Positions 7,745-14,376 of a DNA stretch of 64,000 bases are shown in pieces; the stretch's first letter is position 1, and each line of letters begins with the position of its first letter. The translations under genes were made by a program, and so were the position numbers. The notes under the pieces are model-generated. The model was not told the DNA's origin. It did no database searches and worked only from the letters and a program-made list of their open reading frames with translations. Where the stretch lies: contig NZ_JH376798.1 in assembly GCF_000234095.1 (NCBI RefSeq), forward strand, positions 456,516 through 520,515, read 5' to 3'. The DNA comes from Centipeda infelix ATCC 43532 (GTDB lineage: Bacteria > Bacillota > Negativicutes > Selenomonadales > Selenomonadaceae).

Positions 7745-8755
7745 TTATTGTACTTCCTTCAAGATGGCATCCAGACGCTCTTTTCCAATGTCGCCAGAAA
7801 ATTTGTCATAGACGGGCTGTGCTGCCTCTTTCATCTTTGCGGTCTCCTCCGGGGACAGTGTATCGACCGTAAGACCGTGGTCTTTGATCTTTTGGAGATA
7901 CTCAGCATCCAGACGACGATTGGTCTCGCGCTGGAAGATCTTTGCCTCGTCCGCACATTTTTGGATGAGTTTCTGATCCTCGGGGGAGAGCTTATCCCAC
8001 GTCTTCCTGCTGATCATCAGTACATAGGGAGTGTAAAAATGGCGTGAGATGGTCAGATATTTCTGCGCTTCATAGAAGCCGGCATCGAAGATCAGTGTGT
8101 TCGGGTTCTCCTGTCCGTCAAGCGTTTTCTGCTCGAGAGCCGTGAAGACTTCGTTGAACGCCATTGGCTGTGGGTTTGCGCCCCAAAGTTTGAACGTCTC
8201 AAGATGGATCGGGTTCTGCATCGTACGGATCTTCAGACCAGAGAGGTCGGTGACGGATTTTACAGCATGCTTGCTGTTCGTCACATTGCGGAAACCGTTT
8301 TCGAAATAGCAGAGCCCCATGATGTTGACCGTATCAAGCGTCTTCAAGATGTCCTGACCGCTTGCGCCGTCGAGCACCTTATCTGCCTGTTCCGGTGTGG
8401 TGAAGAGGAACGGAAGATCAAATGCGAGGAATGCTTTCGTGAACTCGGAGACGGGAGAACTGGAGGGCATCGTCATATCAAGCGTGCCCATCTGAAGAGC
8501 CTCCATCATGGACTTGTCGTTGCCGAGCTGTCCGTCACCGAACAATTCCACCGTGATGCGGCCGTTGCTCTCTTTCTCTACAAGCTCCTTGAACTTTTTT
8601 AGTCCTTGTCCGCCGGAACTGTTGTCGATGCTGGAACCGAAGCCGACCTTCAGTGTGGTCTTTCCATCGGCATTTTGCGCACCACCACCGCCGCACCCCG
8701 CAAATACTGCGGATAGAAGCAGCATGGTGCAGAGTATACTTAGAAATCGTTTCAT
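7745..8755 (-). CDS. dctP: TRAP transporter solute-binding protein, DctP type
   Basis: A 336-residue periplasmic receptor of the DctP family. The N-terminus is a lipoprotein signal (hydrophobic core then SAVFAGC, cysteine 20), so the receptor is probably anchored by lipid, as expected for this cell type. The family core LSGLKIRTMQNPIHLE contains the arginine that binds the substrate carboxylate, followed by WGANPQPMAFNEVFTALEQ and DGQENP. The substrate should therefore be a carboxylated sugar or similar acid. GGAGGT lies eight bases before the ATG. It is the first gene of the leftward catabolic operon and directly follows the operator-bearing promoter. Confidence 0.93.
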   Translation of the reverse strand: MKRFLSILCTMLLLSAVFAGCGGGGAQNADGKTTLKVGFGSSIDNSSGGQGLKKFKELVEKESNGRITVELFGDGQLGNDKSMMEALQMGTLDMTMPSSSPVSEFTKAFLAFDLPFLFTTPEQADKVLDGASGQDILKTLDTVNIMGLCYFENGFRNVTNSKHAVKSVTDLSGLKIRTMQNPIHLETFKLWGANPQPMAFNEVFTALEQKTLDGQENPNTLIFDAGFYEAQKYLTISRHFYTPYVLMISRKTWDKLSPEDQKLIQKCADEAKIFQRETNRRLDAEYLQKIKDHGLTVDTLSPEETAKMKEAAQPVYDKFSGDIGKERLDAILKEVQ

Positions 8756-8801
8756 TACAGAGCACCTCCATACACTTGATATACCTTTCGCAATTCATCT
8801 A

Positions 8802-8820
8802 AAATTCATCCGATGAATTT
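8802..8820. promoter_or_regulatory. Perfect palindromic operator at the dct operon start site
   Basis: AAATTCATC-C-GATGAATTT is a perfect inverted repeat with nine-base arms around one central base. It overlaps the predicted transcription start of the dctP operon, just downstream of its -10 box. A related TCATCAGATAAATT lies at 8933-8946 in front of the divergent GntR gene. The size and odd-centred symmetry suit a FadR-type GntR regulator. Confidence 0.75.
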
Positions 8821-8825
8821 ATTGT

Positions 8826-8855
8826 ATTATACGTGAAAAGAAAGAATGTTGTCAA
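8826..8855 (-). promoter_or_regulatory. Promoter of the dctP operon
   Basis: Read on the - strand, TTGACA (8850-8855) and TATAAT (8826-8831) are separated by 18 bp. Both boxes match consensus exactly. Confidence 0.85.
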
Positions 8856-8932
8856 GATAAAATCGTGATAAAAGTTGAAAAATAGGGGTTGCTGGAAATT
8901 AAATAGGGCGTGATAGATATATTTACGGAAAA

Positions 8933-8969
8933 GTCATCAGATAAATTATTTTACAAGCTATGCTATAAT
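8933..8969 (+). promoter_or_regulatory. Probable autoregulated promoter of the GntR gene
   Basis: A TATAAT -10 box at 8964-8969 lacks a good -35. TCATCAGATAAATT at 8933-8946, resembling the palindromic operator at 8802-8820, covers the -35 position. This arrangement suggests that the regulator controls its own gene. Confidence 0.5.
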
Positions 8970-9001
8970 AAATATATAAATATGATAGAAAGGGAAAAAT
9001 T

Positions 9002-9706
9002 ATGAAGCTAAATTTGAATGGCGTTGCACTGACCGATGCTGTTGCTGCACAGATCATTGAATATATTCAAGAACATGGGCTTGCTCCCGGTGATAAACTT
9101 CCGACCGAGCAGGAACTCGTTGAAATGTTTCAGGTAAGCCGCAGTACGCTTCGAGAGGCATTTAAGACGCTCGTATCACGCAATATTCTCGAAACACGTC
9201 AGGGGTCCGGTACGTACGTTTCTCCGAAACGCGGGATTCCGACGGATCCGCTCGGACTCACATTTATGCAGACGGGGTCGCTGTTGGCGTTGGACTTGCT
9301 CGAGCTCCGGTTGATCTTGGAACCGGAACTTGCTGCACTCGCTGCGGTGCGGCGTTCACCATGTCAGCTCGCGCGTATTGAGGCGGCATGTGTTGCGACG
9401 GAACAGGATATTCGTGCGGATCGACCGCATGACTATAATGATCTCTTGCTGCATCGAGAAATTGCAGCAGCAAGCGGCAATAAAATTGCGCCAAACCTGA
9501 TTGATATCATCTATTCATCAATTAGGCAGAATATCAATATTACCGATGGTTCTCTGCGTGAGCATACGAGGATTTACCATCGACGCATGGTAGAAAGCAT
9601 CAAGGAGCAAGATCTACAGGGTGCGCGTTATGCGGTTATCGTACACTTGAGCGAGAACCGCCGCTATATCATGATGGAGGCGGGGGCCCGCGAGACTCCC
9701 CAATGA
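9002..9706 (+). CDS. GntR/FadR-family transcriptional regulator
   Basis: A 234-residue regulator. The N-terminal winged helix-turn-helix (about 10-75) includes PGDKLPTEQELVEMFQVSRSTLREAFK broken by turns, and the wing QGSGTYV. The C-terminal FCD domain keeps a likely metal site, with aspartate and histidine in NDLLLHREI and further histidines in REHTRIYH and VIVHLSE, suited to binding a small carboxylate. It is divergent from the dctPQM-dgo-kdgK-eda operon with palindromic operators in between. The simplest reading is a local repressor relieved by a keto-deoxy acid or related sugar acid. Confidence 0.9.
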   Translation: MKLNLNGVALTDAVAAQIIEYIQEHGLAPGDKLPTEQELVEMFQVSRSTLREAFKTLVSRNILETRQGSGTYVSPKRGIPTDPLGLTFMQTGSLLALDLLELRLILEPELAALAAVRRSPCQLARIEAACVATEQDIRADRPHDYNDLLLHREIAAASGNKIAPNLIDIIYSSIRQNINITDGSLREHTRIYHRRMVESIKEQDLQGARYAVIVHLSENRRYIMMEAGARETPQ

Positions 9707-9710
9707 AAAA

Positions 9711-9750
9711 ATCCCCGCACGCCGGAAATATCCGATGTGCGGGGATTTTA
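9711..9750 (+). terminator. Terminator after the GntR gene
   Basis: The stem ATCCCCGCAC (9711-9720) pairs exactly with GTGCGGGGAT (9737-9746) and is followed by TTTATA. A run of A before the stem makes it weakly bidirectional. Confidence 0.85.
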
Positions 9751-9768
9751 TACTGTCATAGCAGCTTT

Positions 9769-9809
9769 TGGGAAATCGCTGATAAAATGAGGTCATTGGC
9801 GATTCCTTA
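9769..9809. repeat. Collapsed MITE copy at the molbindin stop codon
   Basis: GGGAAATCGCTGATAAAAT on one side and GGCGATTCCTTA on the other are the end sequences of the dispersed element with the interior lost. On the - strand the element end TAAGGAATCG provides the TAA that stops the molbindin gene at 9807-9809. Confidence 0.7.
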
Positions 9810-10028
9810 GCAGTGGTGGTGGTCGACGCCGACCATGACGGATGTTGCCTTGATGACGGCATATGCCTCCTTGCCAACCTCAAGACCGAGCTCGCTGATG
9901 GCGTTCAGGCTGATGGTCGAGGTGATGACGTCACCGCCCTTCAGCTCGATGCCGACAATGCCGTTGACAGCACCCTTCTCGATGGAGACGACCTTGCCCT
10001 TGAGCTGATTGCGTGCACTGAGTTTCAT
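9807..10028 (-). CDS. mop: Molbindin-like TOBE domain protein (Mop)
   Basis: A 73-residue single TOBE domain of the molbindin type, which binds molybdate or tungstate as an oligomer in the cytoplasm. The features are MKLSARNQLKGKV, VNGIVGIEL, TSTISLNAISELGL and a lysine-rich AYAVIKATSVMVG end. The C-terminus finishes DHHHC, an unusual potential metal-binding tail. AGGGAGGG precedes the ATG. An Fnr/Crp-type box and a matching promoter lie upstream, so it is probably induced together with the nitrate reductase, whose molybdenum cofactor it would support by storing or buffering oxyanion. Confidence 0.9.
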   Translation of the reverse strand: MKLSARNQLKGKVVSIEKGAVNGIVGIELKGGDVITSTISLNAISELGLEVGKEAYAVIKATSVMVGVDHHHC

Positions 10029-10055
10029 GTGTTTCCCTCCCTTGTTTTGTAGTAT

Positions 10056-10105
10056 CTTATATAGTATAACACAAAAACCCTGAAAAATTCGTGATAAATG
10101 TCACA
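10056..10105 (-). promoter_or_regulatory. Fnr/Crp-type box and promoter of mop
   Basis: On the - strand TGTGA-CATTTA-TCACG occupies 10105 to 10090. A TATACT -10 box (10068 to 10063) predicts a start at 10056, exactly 41.5 bp from the box centre, the class II activator position. The box lies inside the terminator hairpin of the upstream gene. Confidence 0.65.
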
Positions 10106-10119
10106 AATTTCGCAGGGTT
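10076..10119 (-). terminator. Terminator of the LPP20-like gene
   Basis: Read leftward, AACCCTG and CAGGGTT close a long imperfect stem that includes GTGA/TCAC near the loop. It is followed by TTTTTGTG. The stem doubles as the Fnr-type box of the next gene. Confidence 0.75.
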
Positions 10120-10134
10120 TTCAGAAGGCTGTTC

Positions 10135-11298
10135 TCAGCGCAGGAACACCACGTTGGTCGCGTCGAGGAAGCCGCTCGCGTTGTTCTCAAGGAGGAGGCG
10201 GTTCGCATCGTTCGCGGAGAGGACGGGGTTTGCGCCGCCATCGATGGAGACGGCACGCAGACGCAGGGGATTGGTACCCGCGCGCGTTGCATCCGCATCG
10301 CTGCGTGCGTAGGATGCCATGCCGTTCTGGACGACCTTGTCACTGTCGAGGTTCTTGTAGCCGTAGATGGGGCGGCCGTTCTCTGCCTTGATGACGGGGC
10401 TCATGGCAGTGCGCAGACCAAGCCCCGTGCAGTCGATGATGACGCCCGTATAGCCGCCGACTGCGCGACCCGTGGGAACAATCTCAGCGGGCGGTGTGGT
10501 GGGGGCAGCGGGTGTCTGTACTGCGGGCGTGGGAGCGGGAGCAGCGGGGGGCTGCACCGTGGGCGCAGGGGGGACGGGGATTTGCACGGTAGGTGCGGGC
10601 GTGTCGGGCATTGTTGAAGTCTGCGGTGTCGGATGCGTCGGGCGAAGCGGTGCGGGCTCACTCGGCGCAGCAGGTGTTGTCACTGCAGGCTGCGTCGGAC
10701 GGAGCGGATTTTCTACCGCAGCGGGTGTGCTCGGGCGGAGCGGCGTCGGTGTCGTCACACGGTTCGCTGCGCTGTTCTGCATCTGTGCGCGGTCGTAGGT
10801 GCCATAGCCTGTCGTGTCGTAGTTCTGTGGCTGATACGGGACGTAGACCGCTGCGGGCGGTGTCCATGGCTCTGGGATCTTGTTCGGCGCGAAGACCGTG
10901 CTCGCAAGTGAGCTTGTTGCGCCATAGACGGGGAGTTCGAGTGTCACGGTGTAGGAGCCGTCACGCTGTGCCTTTTCCTCGCGGATCTCGGCACCCTTGA
11001 TGAGGGCACTGACATGGGTGCGGACGGTCATGTTCGCGAGCATCAGGTTCTCGACTGTGGTCGAGGCGTCGACGTTCACGCCGTTCACCTGCTCGGCGAG
11101 CTGGCGATAGGCATCGGAGATTGCTGCGCGGCGGGCGAGTGCCTCGGCCTGCGTGCCGCTCGTCCCTGCGGGGGCGACGCCGAGACCGACGACGCGGATC
11201 GTGCCGCCGTCCCACTGTGCCGCCTCACCCGTGCCAACCGTGCAGACGGCAAGCGCAAGCATGAGGACGGCAAGAGCGAAGGATTTTACAATGTGCAT
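10135..11298 (-). CDS. Secreted LPP20-like protein with proline-rich linker
   Basis: A 387-residue exported protein with a Sec signal (residues 1-27, ending GTGEAA). Residues about 30-140 contain the LPP20/FlgT-like pattern ALARRAAISDAYRQLAEQV followed by ENLMLANMTVRTHVSALIKGAEI, a periplasmic fold known from outer-membrane-associated lipoproteins. Residues about 165-295 are a long Pro/Thr/Ala-rich spacer with repeated PLRPT and PAPTVQ blocks. The C-terminal 90 residues (GVIIDCTGLGLRTAMSPVI onward) form a second compact domain. There is no lipobox cysteine, so it may be free in the periplasm. The function is not known; an envelope structural role is a guess. Confidence 0.8.
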   Translation of the reverse strand: MHIVKSFALAVLMLALAVCTVGTGEAAQWDGGTIRVVGLGVAPAGTSGTQAEALARRAAISDAYRQLAEQVNGVNVDASTTVENLMLANMTVRTHVSALIKGAEIREEKAQRDGSYTVTLELPVYGATSSLASTVFAPNKIPEPWTPPAAVYVPYQPQNYDTTGYGTYDRAQMQNSAANRVTTPTPLRPSTPAAVENPLRPTQPAVTTPAAPSEPAPLRPTHPTPQTSTMPDTPAPTVQIPVPPAPTVQPPAAPAPTPAVQTPAAPTTPPAEIVPTGRAVGGYTGVIIDCTGLGLRTAMSPVIKAENGRPIYGYKNLDSDKVVQNGMASYARSDADATRAGTNPLRLRAVSIDGGANPVLSANDANRLLLENNASGFLDATNVVFLR

Positions 11299-11317
11299 AC
11301 ATATTCCTCCTTATTAT

Positions 11318-11448
11318 AGGGAAGCCCTGATTCATTCAGCCACGTCATCTGAGCGCATCTTTATCGCTCTGGCGATGCGTCCGATTTGCCACCTTGCTCG
11401 GACGAAAAATCTACGCTAATCTGAGGGGCTGTTTTATCAGTGATTCCA
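11318..11448. mobile_element. MITE-like element, 131-bp internally deleted copy
   Basis: It begins AGGGAAGCCCTGATTCATTC and ends TTTTATCAGTGATTCC, matching the ends of the copies at 13449-13614 and 53411-53575. Compared with those, about 35 bp are missing from the middle. The shared core ATGCGTCCGATTTGCC and AAAAATCTACGC are present. It lies upstream of both divergent genes and carries no ORF. Confidence 0.8.
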
Positions 11449-11552
11449 TAGAAGTCTTTAACTTTGAATATCTCAAATAAAGTATAGAACAGAATGAGAA
11501 TATAATTAGTGTTTTATAAGAGAGTAAAAAGGGGAAAAGGAGAATTTGCTTA

Positions 11553-11581
11553 TTGCAAGTAGAAAACAATTATACTATAAT
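11553..11581 (+). promoter_or_regulatory. Promoter of the DUF4198 gene
   Basis: TTGCAA (11553-11558) and TATAAT (11576-11581) are spaced 17 bp apart, about 60 bp before the start codon. Confidence 0.7.
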
Positions 11582-11639
11582 AAACATGATGGTTGAATTG
11601 TTCCCACAATTCTTTTATGCTACGATGGGAGGATATTCG

Positions 11640-12362
11640 ATGAAGAAAAAATTTTTGGCAGCAATGCTCGGCGCGGCGATGGGGCTTGGTATGTATGCGG
11701 CTCCTGCGGATGCACACGGTGTCTTCTTTGCGAACCGTGTCGATACGAAGGCTCTCGTGCTCGGCGAAGGCCCGCTTGACAATGCGTATGATCCGGCGTG
11801 CGTGCAGCGCATCGATGCCTACGACGTGAATTTCCAGCCGACGACGGTGGAGCGCGTGGACGGCGAGAAGAACATCAGCATTGTGCCGGGCGAGGATCTC
11901 GGTGTGACGGCGACGTTCTTCGACTATGGCTATTTTGCAAAGACGACGGACGGCAAGGTGATCCCGACGCGTGATTTTTCGGGCATCGAGAATCTGAAGG
12001 CAGTGACGTATGCGTACAAGTACAATGTGCACTACTGGAACGAGGCTGTGAAGCCGGCGGGCATCTACAATGTGCCGATCCAGATTGTGCCCGAGGTGAA
12101 CCCGCTGACGCTGCGGCGCGGCGATACGCTCCGTCTGCGCATCTACAAGGACGGTGCGCCGTATGCGAATGCGCCCGTGATCGCGGATGTGCTTGGCGAC
12201 CTCACCAATGAGATGCAGGCGGATGCGAACGGCGAAATCTCTGTGCGCATTGCAAACAACGGGCTCAATGTCATCGGCGTCGAGGTCGGATTCCCGACGG
12301 ACAATCCGATCGTGACGAAGAAGATCTTCAGCTCCCTCTCGTTCATTATCCCGGCAGAGTAA
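11640..12362 (+). CDS. DUF4198 family periplasmic protein
   Basis: A 240-residue exported protein similar to DUF4198/NikM-like proteins, which are linked to nickel or cobalt handling in some bacteria. The Sec signal (MKKKFLAAMLGAAMG onward) ends in PADA, so cleavage would leave a mature N-terminus beginning His-Gly-Val-Phe. An exposed N-terminal histidine is a strong potential metal ligand. Later parts have the Ig-like pattern with LTLRRGDTLRLRIYKDGAP, NAPVIADVLG and GEISVRIANNGLNVIGV. The ATG at 11640 has GGGAGG upstream. No cobalt or nickel transporter is adjacent, so metal uptake is only a possibility. Confidence 0.75.
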   Translation: MKKKFLAAMLGAAMGLGMYAAPADAHGVFFANRVDTKALVLGEGPLDNAYDPACVQRIDAYDVNFQPTTVERVDGEKNISIVPGEDLGVTATFFDYGYFAKTTDGKVIPTRDFSGIENLKAVTYAYKYNVHYWNEAVKPAGIYNVPIQIVPEVNPLTLRRGDTLRLRIYKDGAPYANAPVIADVLGDLTNEMQADANGEISVRIANNGLNVIGVEVGFPTDNPIVTKKIFSSLSFIIPAE

Positions 12363-12381
12363 AACGTATATCTGAAAACAG

Positions 12382-12416
12382 AAAAGCGCAGCCGCGTGTG
12401 TGGCTGCGCTTTTTGT
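12382..12416 (+). terminator. Terminator after the DUF4198 gene
   Basis: AAAAGCGCAGCC and GGCTGCGCTTTT form a perfect stem followed by TTTTGTTT. Confidence 0.88.
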
Positions 12417-12458
12417 TTATACACGCAGATGCGCGTTTTCGTTAAGGCGAATTGCTTC

Positions 12459-12486
12459 TTGCTTTTTGTACGAGTTTTGGTACAAT
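12459..12486 (+). promoter_or_regulatory. Promoter of the yefM-yoeB pair
   Basis: TTGCTT (12459-12464) and TACAAT (12481-12486) are 16 bp apart and 23 bp upstream of the antitoxin ATG. Confidence 0.6.
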
Positions 12487-12508
12487 AAAAGTGAAAGGGT
12501 GTGATTGT

Positions 12509-12781
12509 ATGCTGGCAGTGAATTTTTCGACGCTGCGCAGTAATCTGAAGTCCTATTGTGATGCTGCCTCACGGGATGCGGAGACGATTATCGTGACACG
12601 GCGCAATGAGGAGAATGTTGTGCTGATGAGCCTTGAAAACTATAACAATCTGGTGGAGAATGTCTTTCTGATGAGCGATCGGCGCAACTATGCACACATC
12701 GTCGAGGGGATTGAGCAGCTGCGTGCAGGATGTGTGACAGAGAAGTCATCGGAAGAATTGGAGCGGCTTCTCGATGAATAA
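12509..12781 (+). CDS. yefM: YefM/Phd-family antitoxin
   Basis: A 90-residue antitoxin of the Phd/YefM fold. The N-terminal DNA-binding part shows MLAVNFSTLRSNLKSYCDAA and IVTRRNEENVVLMSLENYNNL, both typical of YefM. The C-terminal half would wrap the toxin and block it. The start at 12509 is the ATG with AAAGGG upstream; a longer reading from 12452 is unlikely because it would include the promoter. The gene overlaps the toxin start by eight bases, so the two are coupled. The complex is expected to repress its own promoter. Confidence 0.92.
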   Translation: MLAVNFSTLRSNLKSYCDAASRDAETIIVTRRNEENVVLMSLENYNNLVENVFLMSDRRNYAHIVEGIEQLRAGCVTEKSSEELERLLDE

Positions 12782-13031
12782 GGTGTTCTCGGAGAATGCA
12801 TGGCGTGACTTCATGACGTGGGTGCAGGAGGATCGTAAGACTGCACGCAAGATCAACGAACTGCTGGAGGATATTGAGCGGAACGGGCATGAGGGCATCG
12901 GTAAGCCGGAACCCTTGCGGCATGATCTCACGGGCTATTGGAGCCGCCGCATCACGCAGGTGGATCGCCTGATCTACACATTCGATGAGAAGAATATTTA
13001 TATCGCCGCCTGCAAGGGGCACTATGAATAA
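12774..13031 (+). CDS. yoeB: YoeB/Txe-family mRNA interferase toxin
   Basis: An 85-residue toxin of the RelE superfamily, YoeB branch, that cuts mRNA on the ribosome. It has FSENAWRDFMTW, KINELLEDIERN, GKPEPLRHDLTGYWSRRIT and the C-terminal AACKGHYE. The expected catalytic residues (glutamate in the KPEPL segment, the YWSRRI arginines, the final His-Tyr) are all present, so it looks functional. It follows yefM with an eight-base overlap. Confidence 0.93.
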   Translation: MNKVFSENAWRDFMTWVQEDRKTARKINELLEDIERNGHEGIGKPEPLRHDLTGYWSRRITQVDRLIYTFDEKNIYIAACKGHYE

Positions 13032-13075
13032 GGGACTGTTGCACGAAGCTAGAAAACTTCATGCAACAGTCCCTT
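13032..13075. terminator. Bidirectional terminator between yoeB and the small leftward gene
   Basis: GGGACTGTTGC-AC-GAAG pairs with CTTC-AT-GCAACAGTCCC, a long stem with one internal mismatch pair, followed by TTT on the + strand. It separates two convergent genes. Confidence 0.75.
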
Positions 13076-13336
13076 TCACACAATATGATATTTCTTCCAC
13101 GGGATCTGGTTCAGGCGAATGCTGCTTAAAAAATCTACGATGTCTTTGCGTCCGTAGTATTGGGGCTTGCCGTCGTTGGTGAGGCTCATGAGGATGATCG
13201 GCATGCCTGGGAAGAAGCGCATGAGGGCGCGGCGGGTCTGCGTCGACTTGATGGTATAGCGCGTGACTTCGGGGGCGACGTGGATGATGGCGAAGGTCAC
13301 GCCCTTCTCAATGATGACAGCTCCCTCGATGGTCAT
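13076..13336 (-). CDS. Conserved-looking hypothetical protein, 86 residues
   Basis: I do not recognise a family. The protein is soluble, with a beta-rich N-terminal half (MTIEGAVIIEKGVTFAIIHV) and a C-terminal part containing RRALMRFFPGMPIILMSL and YYGRKDIVDFL. The pattern suggests a compact alpha/beta domain with no signal or membrane segment. The ATG at 13336 has AAAGGAG upstream. GC content and codon use match the neighbours, so it is probably a real gene. It converges on yoeB across a shared terminator and has palindromic repeat copy C 30 bp upstream of its start. Confidence 0.65.
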   Translation of the reverse strand: MTIEGAVIIEKGVTFAIIHVAPEVTRYTIKSTQTRRALMRFFPGMPIILMSLTNDGKPQYYGRKDIVDFLSSIRLNQIPWKKYHIV

Positions 13337-13367
13337 GTATGCGCTCCTTTCGGCTGTGTTCGTTATG

Positions 13368-13415
13368 TTGGCCAAGATCCTTCCTCCGTCACGCTGACGC
13401 GTGCCGATCGGGGAG
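13368..13415 (-). repeat. REP-like palindromic repeat, degraded copy C
   Basis: On the - strand it shares GGCACGCGTCAGCGTGACGG and then CTTGGCCAA with the copy in front of the DUF559 gene. The large GC palindrome has decayed to a partial stem. Confidence 0.65.
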
Positions 13416-13448
13416 TTCCTCTGCATTTTGCCCATTTTAGCAAAGCTA

Positions 13449-13614
13449 AGGGAAGCACTGATAAATTCAGCACTACCATATTAGCACATCTTTTTTGCCC
13501 GCTTTTCGTTAGCAAACCCTCCACATAGCTCTGGCTATGCGTCCGGTTTGCTGCCTCAATCGGACAGAAAAATCTACGCCAATCTGGCAGACTTCATTTT
13601 ATCAGCGATTCCCT
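13449..13614. mobile_element. MITE-like element, full-length copy of 166 bp
   Basis: The ends AGGGAAGCACTGATAAATTC and ATTTTATCAGCGATTCCCT are imperfect terminal inverted repeats. The interior holds TAGCTCTGGCTATGCG and AAAAATCTACGCC. The copies at 51717-51877 and 53411-53575 match it in inverted orientation. There is no coding capacity, so mobilisation would need an enzyme in trans. Confidence 0.88.
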
Positions 13615-13660
13615 AATCGCACATTACAATATTAAATTGAAAAGACCTATTAAAATGAGG

Positions 13661-13689
13661 TTGCGGAAAGGGCAAGAAGCCCGTATAAT
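13661..13689 (+). promoter_or_regulatory. Promoter of the ATP synthase operon
   Basis: TTGCGG (13661-13666) and TATAAT (13684-13689) are spaced 17 bp apart, with a second TATAAT at 13691-13696. A leader of about 250 bases separates them from atpI. Within it, TGTGA-AATTTT-CCACA (13760-13775) is a one-mismatch Fnr/Crp-type palindrome of uncertain relevance. No ORF in 13690-13944 looks real. Confidence 0.6.
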
Positions 13690-13944
13690 GTATAATAAGG
13701 GCTATAAATTGACTTATTGTACAAATATAGCCACACCTTATGATGTTGACGGAAAAATTTGTGAAATTTTCCACAAATGTATACAGATGTGGAAGGGATT
13801 TTATTCTTTGCGTCGAATTTCGTAAGGGTACTGATATTCAACGAAGGCAGTACGCGATGTACGGCTCTGCAATCCAAGCGGAATGTGGGGGCGGTTTTCT
13901 TGTGCCTTTTCGGAATTACATTGCGGTGCTGTCGGAGGAGGAAT

Positions 13945-14328
13945 ATGAGGCAGGTTTTATCGGCGTATCGGAGGCAGATCGTCCTCTCGTTTGCGGCGGC
14001 GGCACTTATGGGCTGTGGCACGCTTCTTCTCATGGGAGAGCTGCGGCTCGTGGGAGCTCTGCTTGCGGGTACGGGGGCTGCGGTACTCTACTTTGCACAG
14101 ATGGCGCAGCGCATCATGCGTGCGGCGCGTCTGGGTGCGGCAGGAACGTCGCAGGTGCAGGTGGGGTTGGTGCTGATGCTCGTGCTGATCGGGGCAGTCC
14201 TCTGGGCGGCGACGACGGCGGGCGTGCATTATTTCTTCGCGGCGGTGGGAGGCTTTCTCCTGATGCACGCGATTATGATGGTGCAGCTGATCGTGCGGAC
14301 GATACGCGCCGATAGACGAGGTTCTTAG
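13945..14328 (+). CDS. atpI: ATP synthase subunit I (AtpI-like assembly factor)
   Basis: A 127-residue protein with four hydrophobic helices in the AtpI position directly before atpB. AtpI-family proteins help assemble the c-ring or supply Mg2+. The sequence is poorly conserved, as is usual: RQIVLSFAAAALMGCGTLLL, then LVGALLAGTGAAVLYFA, and two more helices ending in RTIRADR. The ATG at 13945 has GGAGGAGG upstream; longer readings to 13777 or 13740 run into the leader and lack a ribosome site. Identification rests on topology and position. Confidence 0.8.
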   Translation: MRQVLSAYRRQIVLSFAAAALMGCGTLLLMGELRLVGALLAGTGAAVLYFAQMAQRIMRAARLGAAGTSQVQVGLVLMLVLIGAVLWAATTAGVHYFFAAVGGFLLMHAIMMVQLIVRTIRADRRGS

Positions 14329-14376
14329 AACCTCGGTAGGTAACTGGGGGAGATCCCCCCGAGGGAGGTAGAGGTT

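Noticed and set aside
13760-13775. TGTGAAATTTTCCACA in the atp leader as a third Fnr/Crp site.
   Set aside because: It has one mismatch in the conserved arm, and no -10 box stands at the 41.5-bp position. The likely promoter is upstream of it, so I do not claim regulation.
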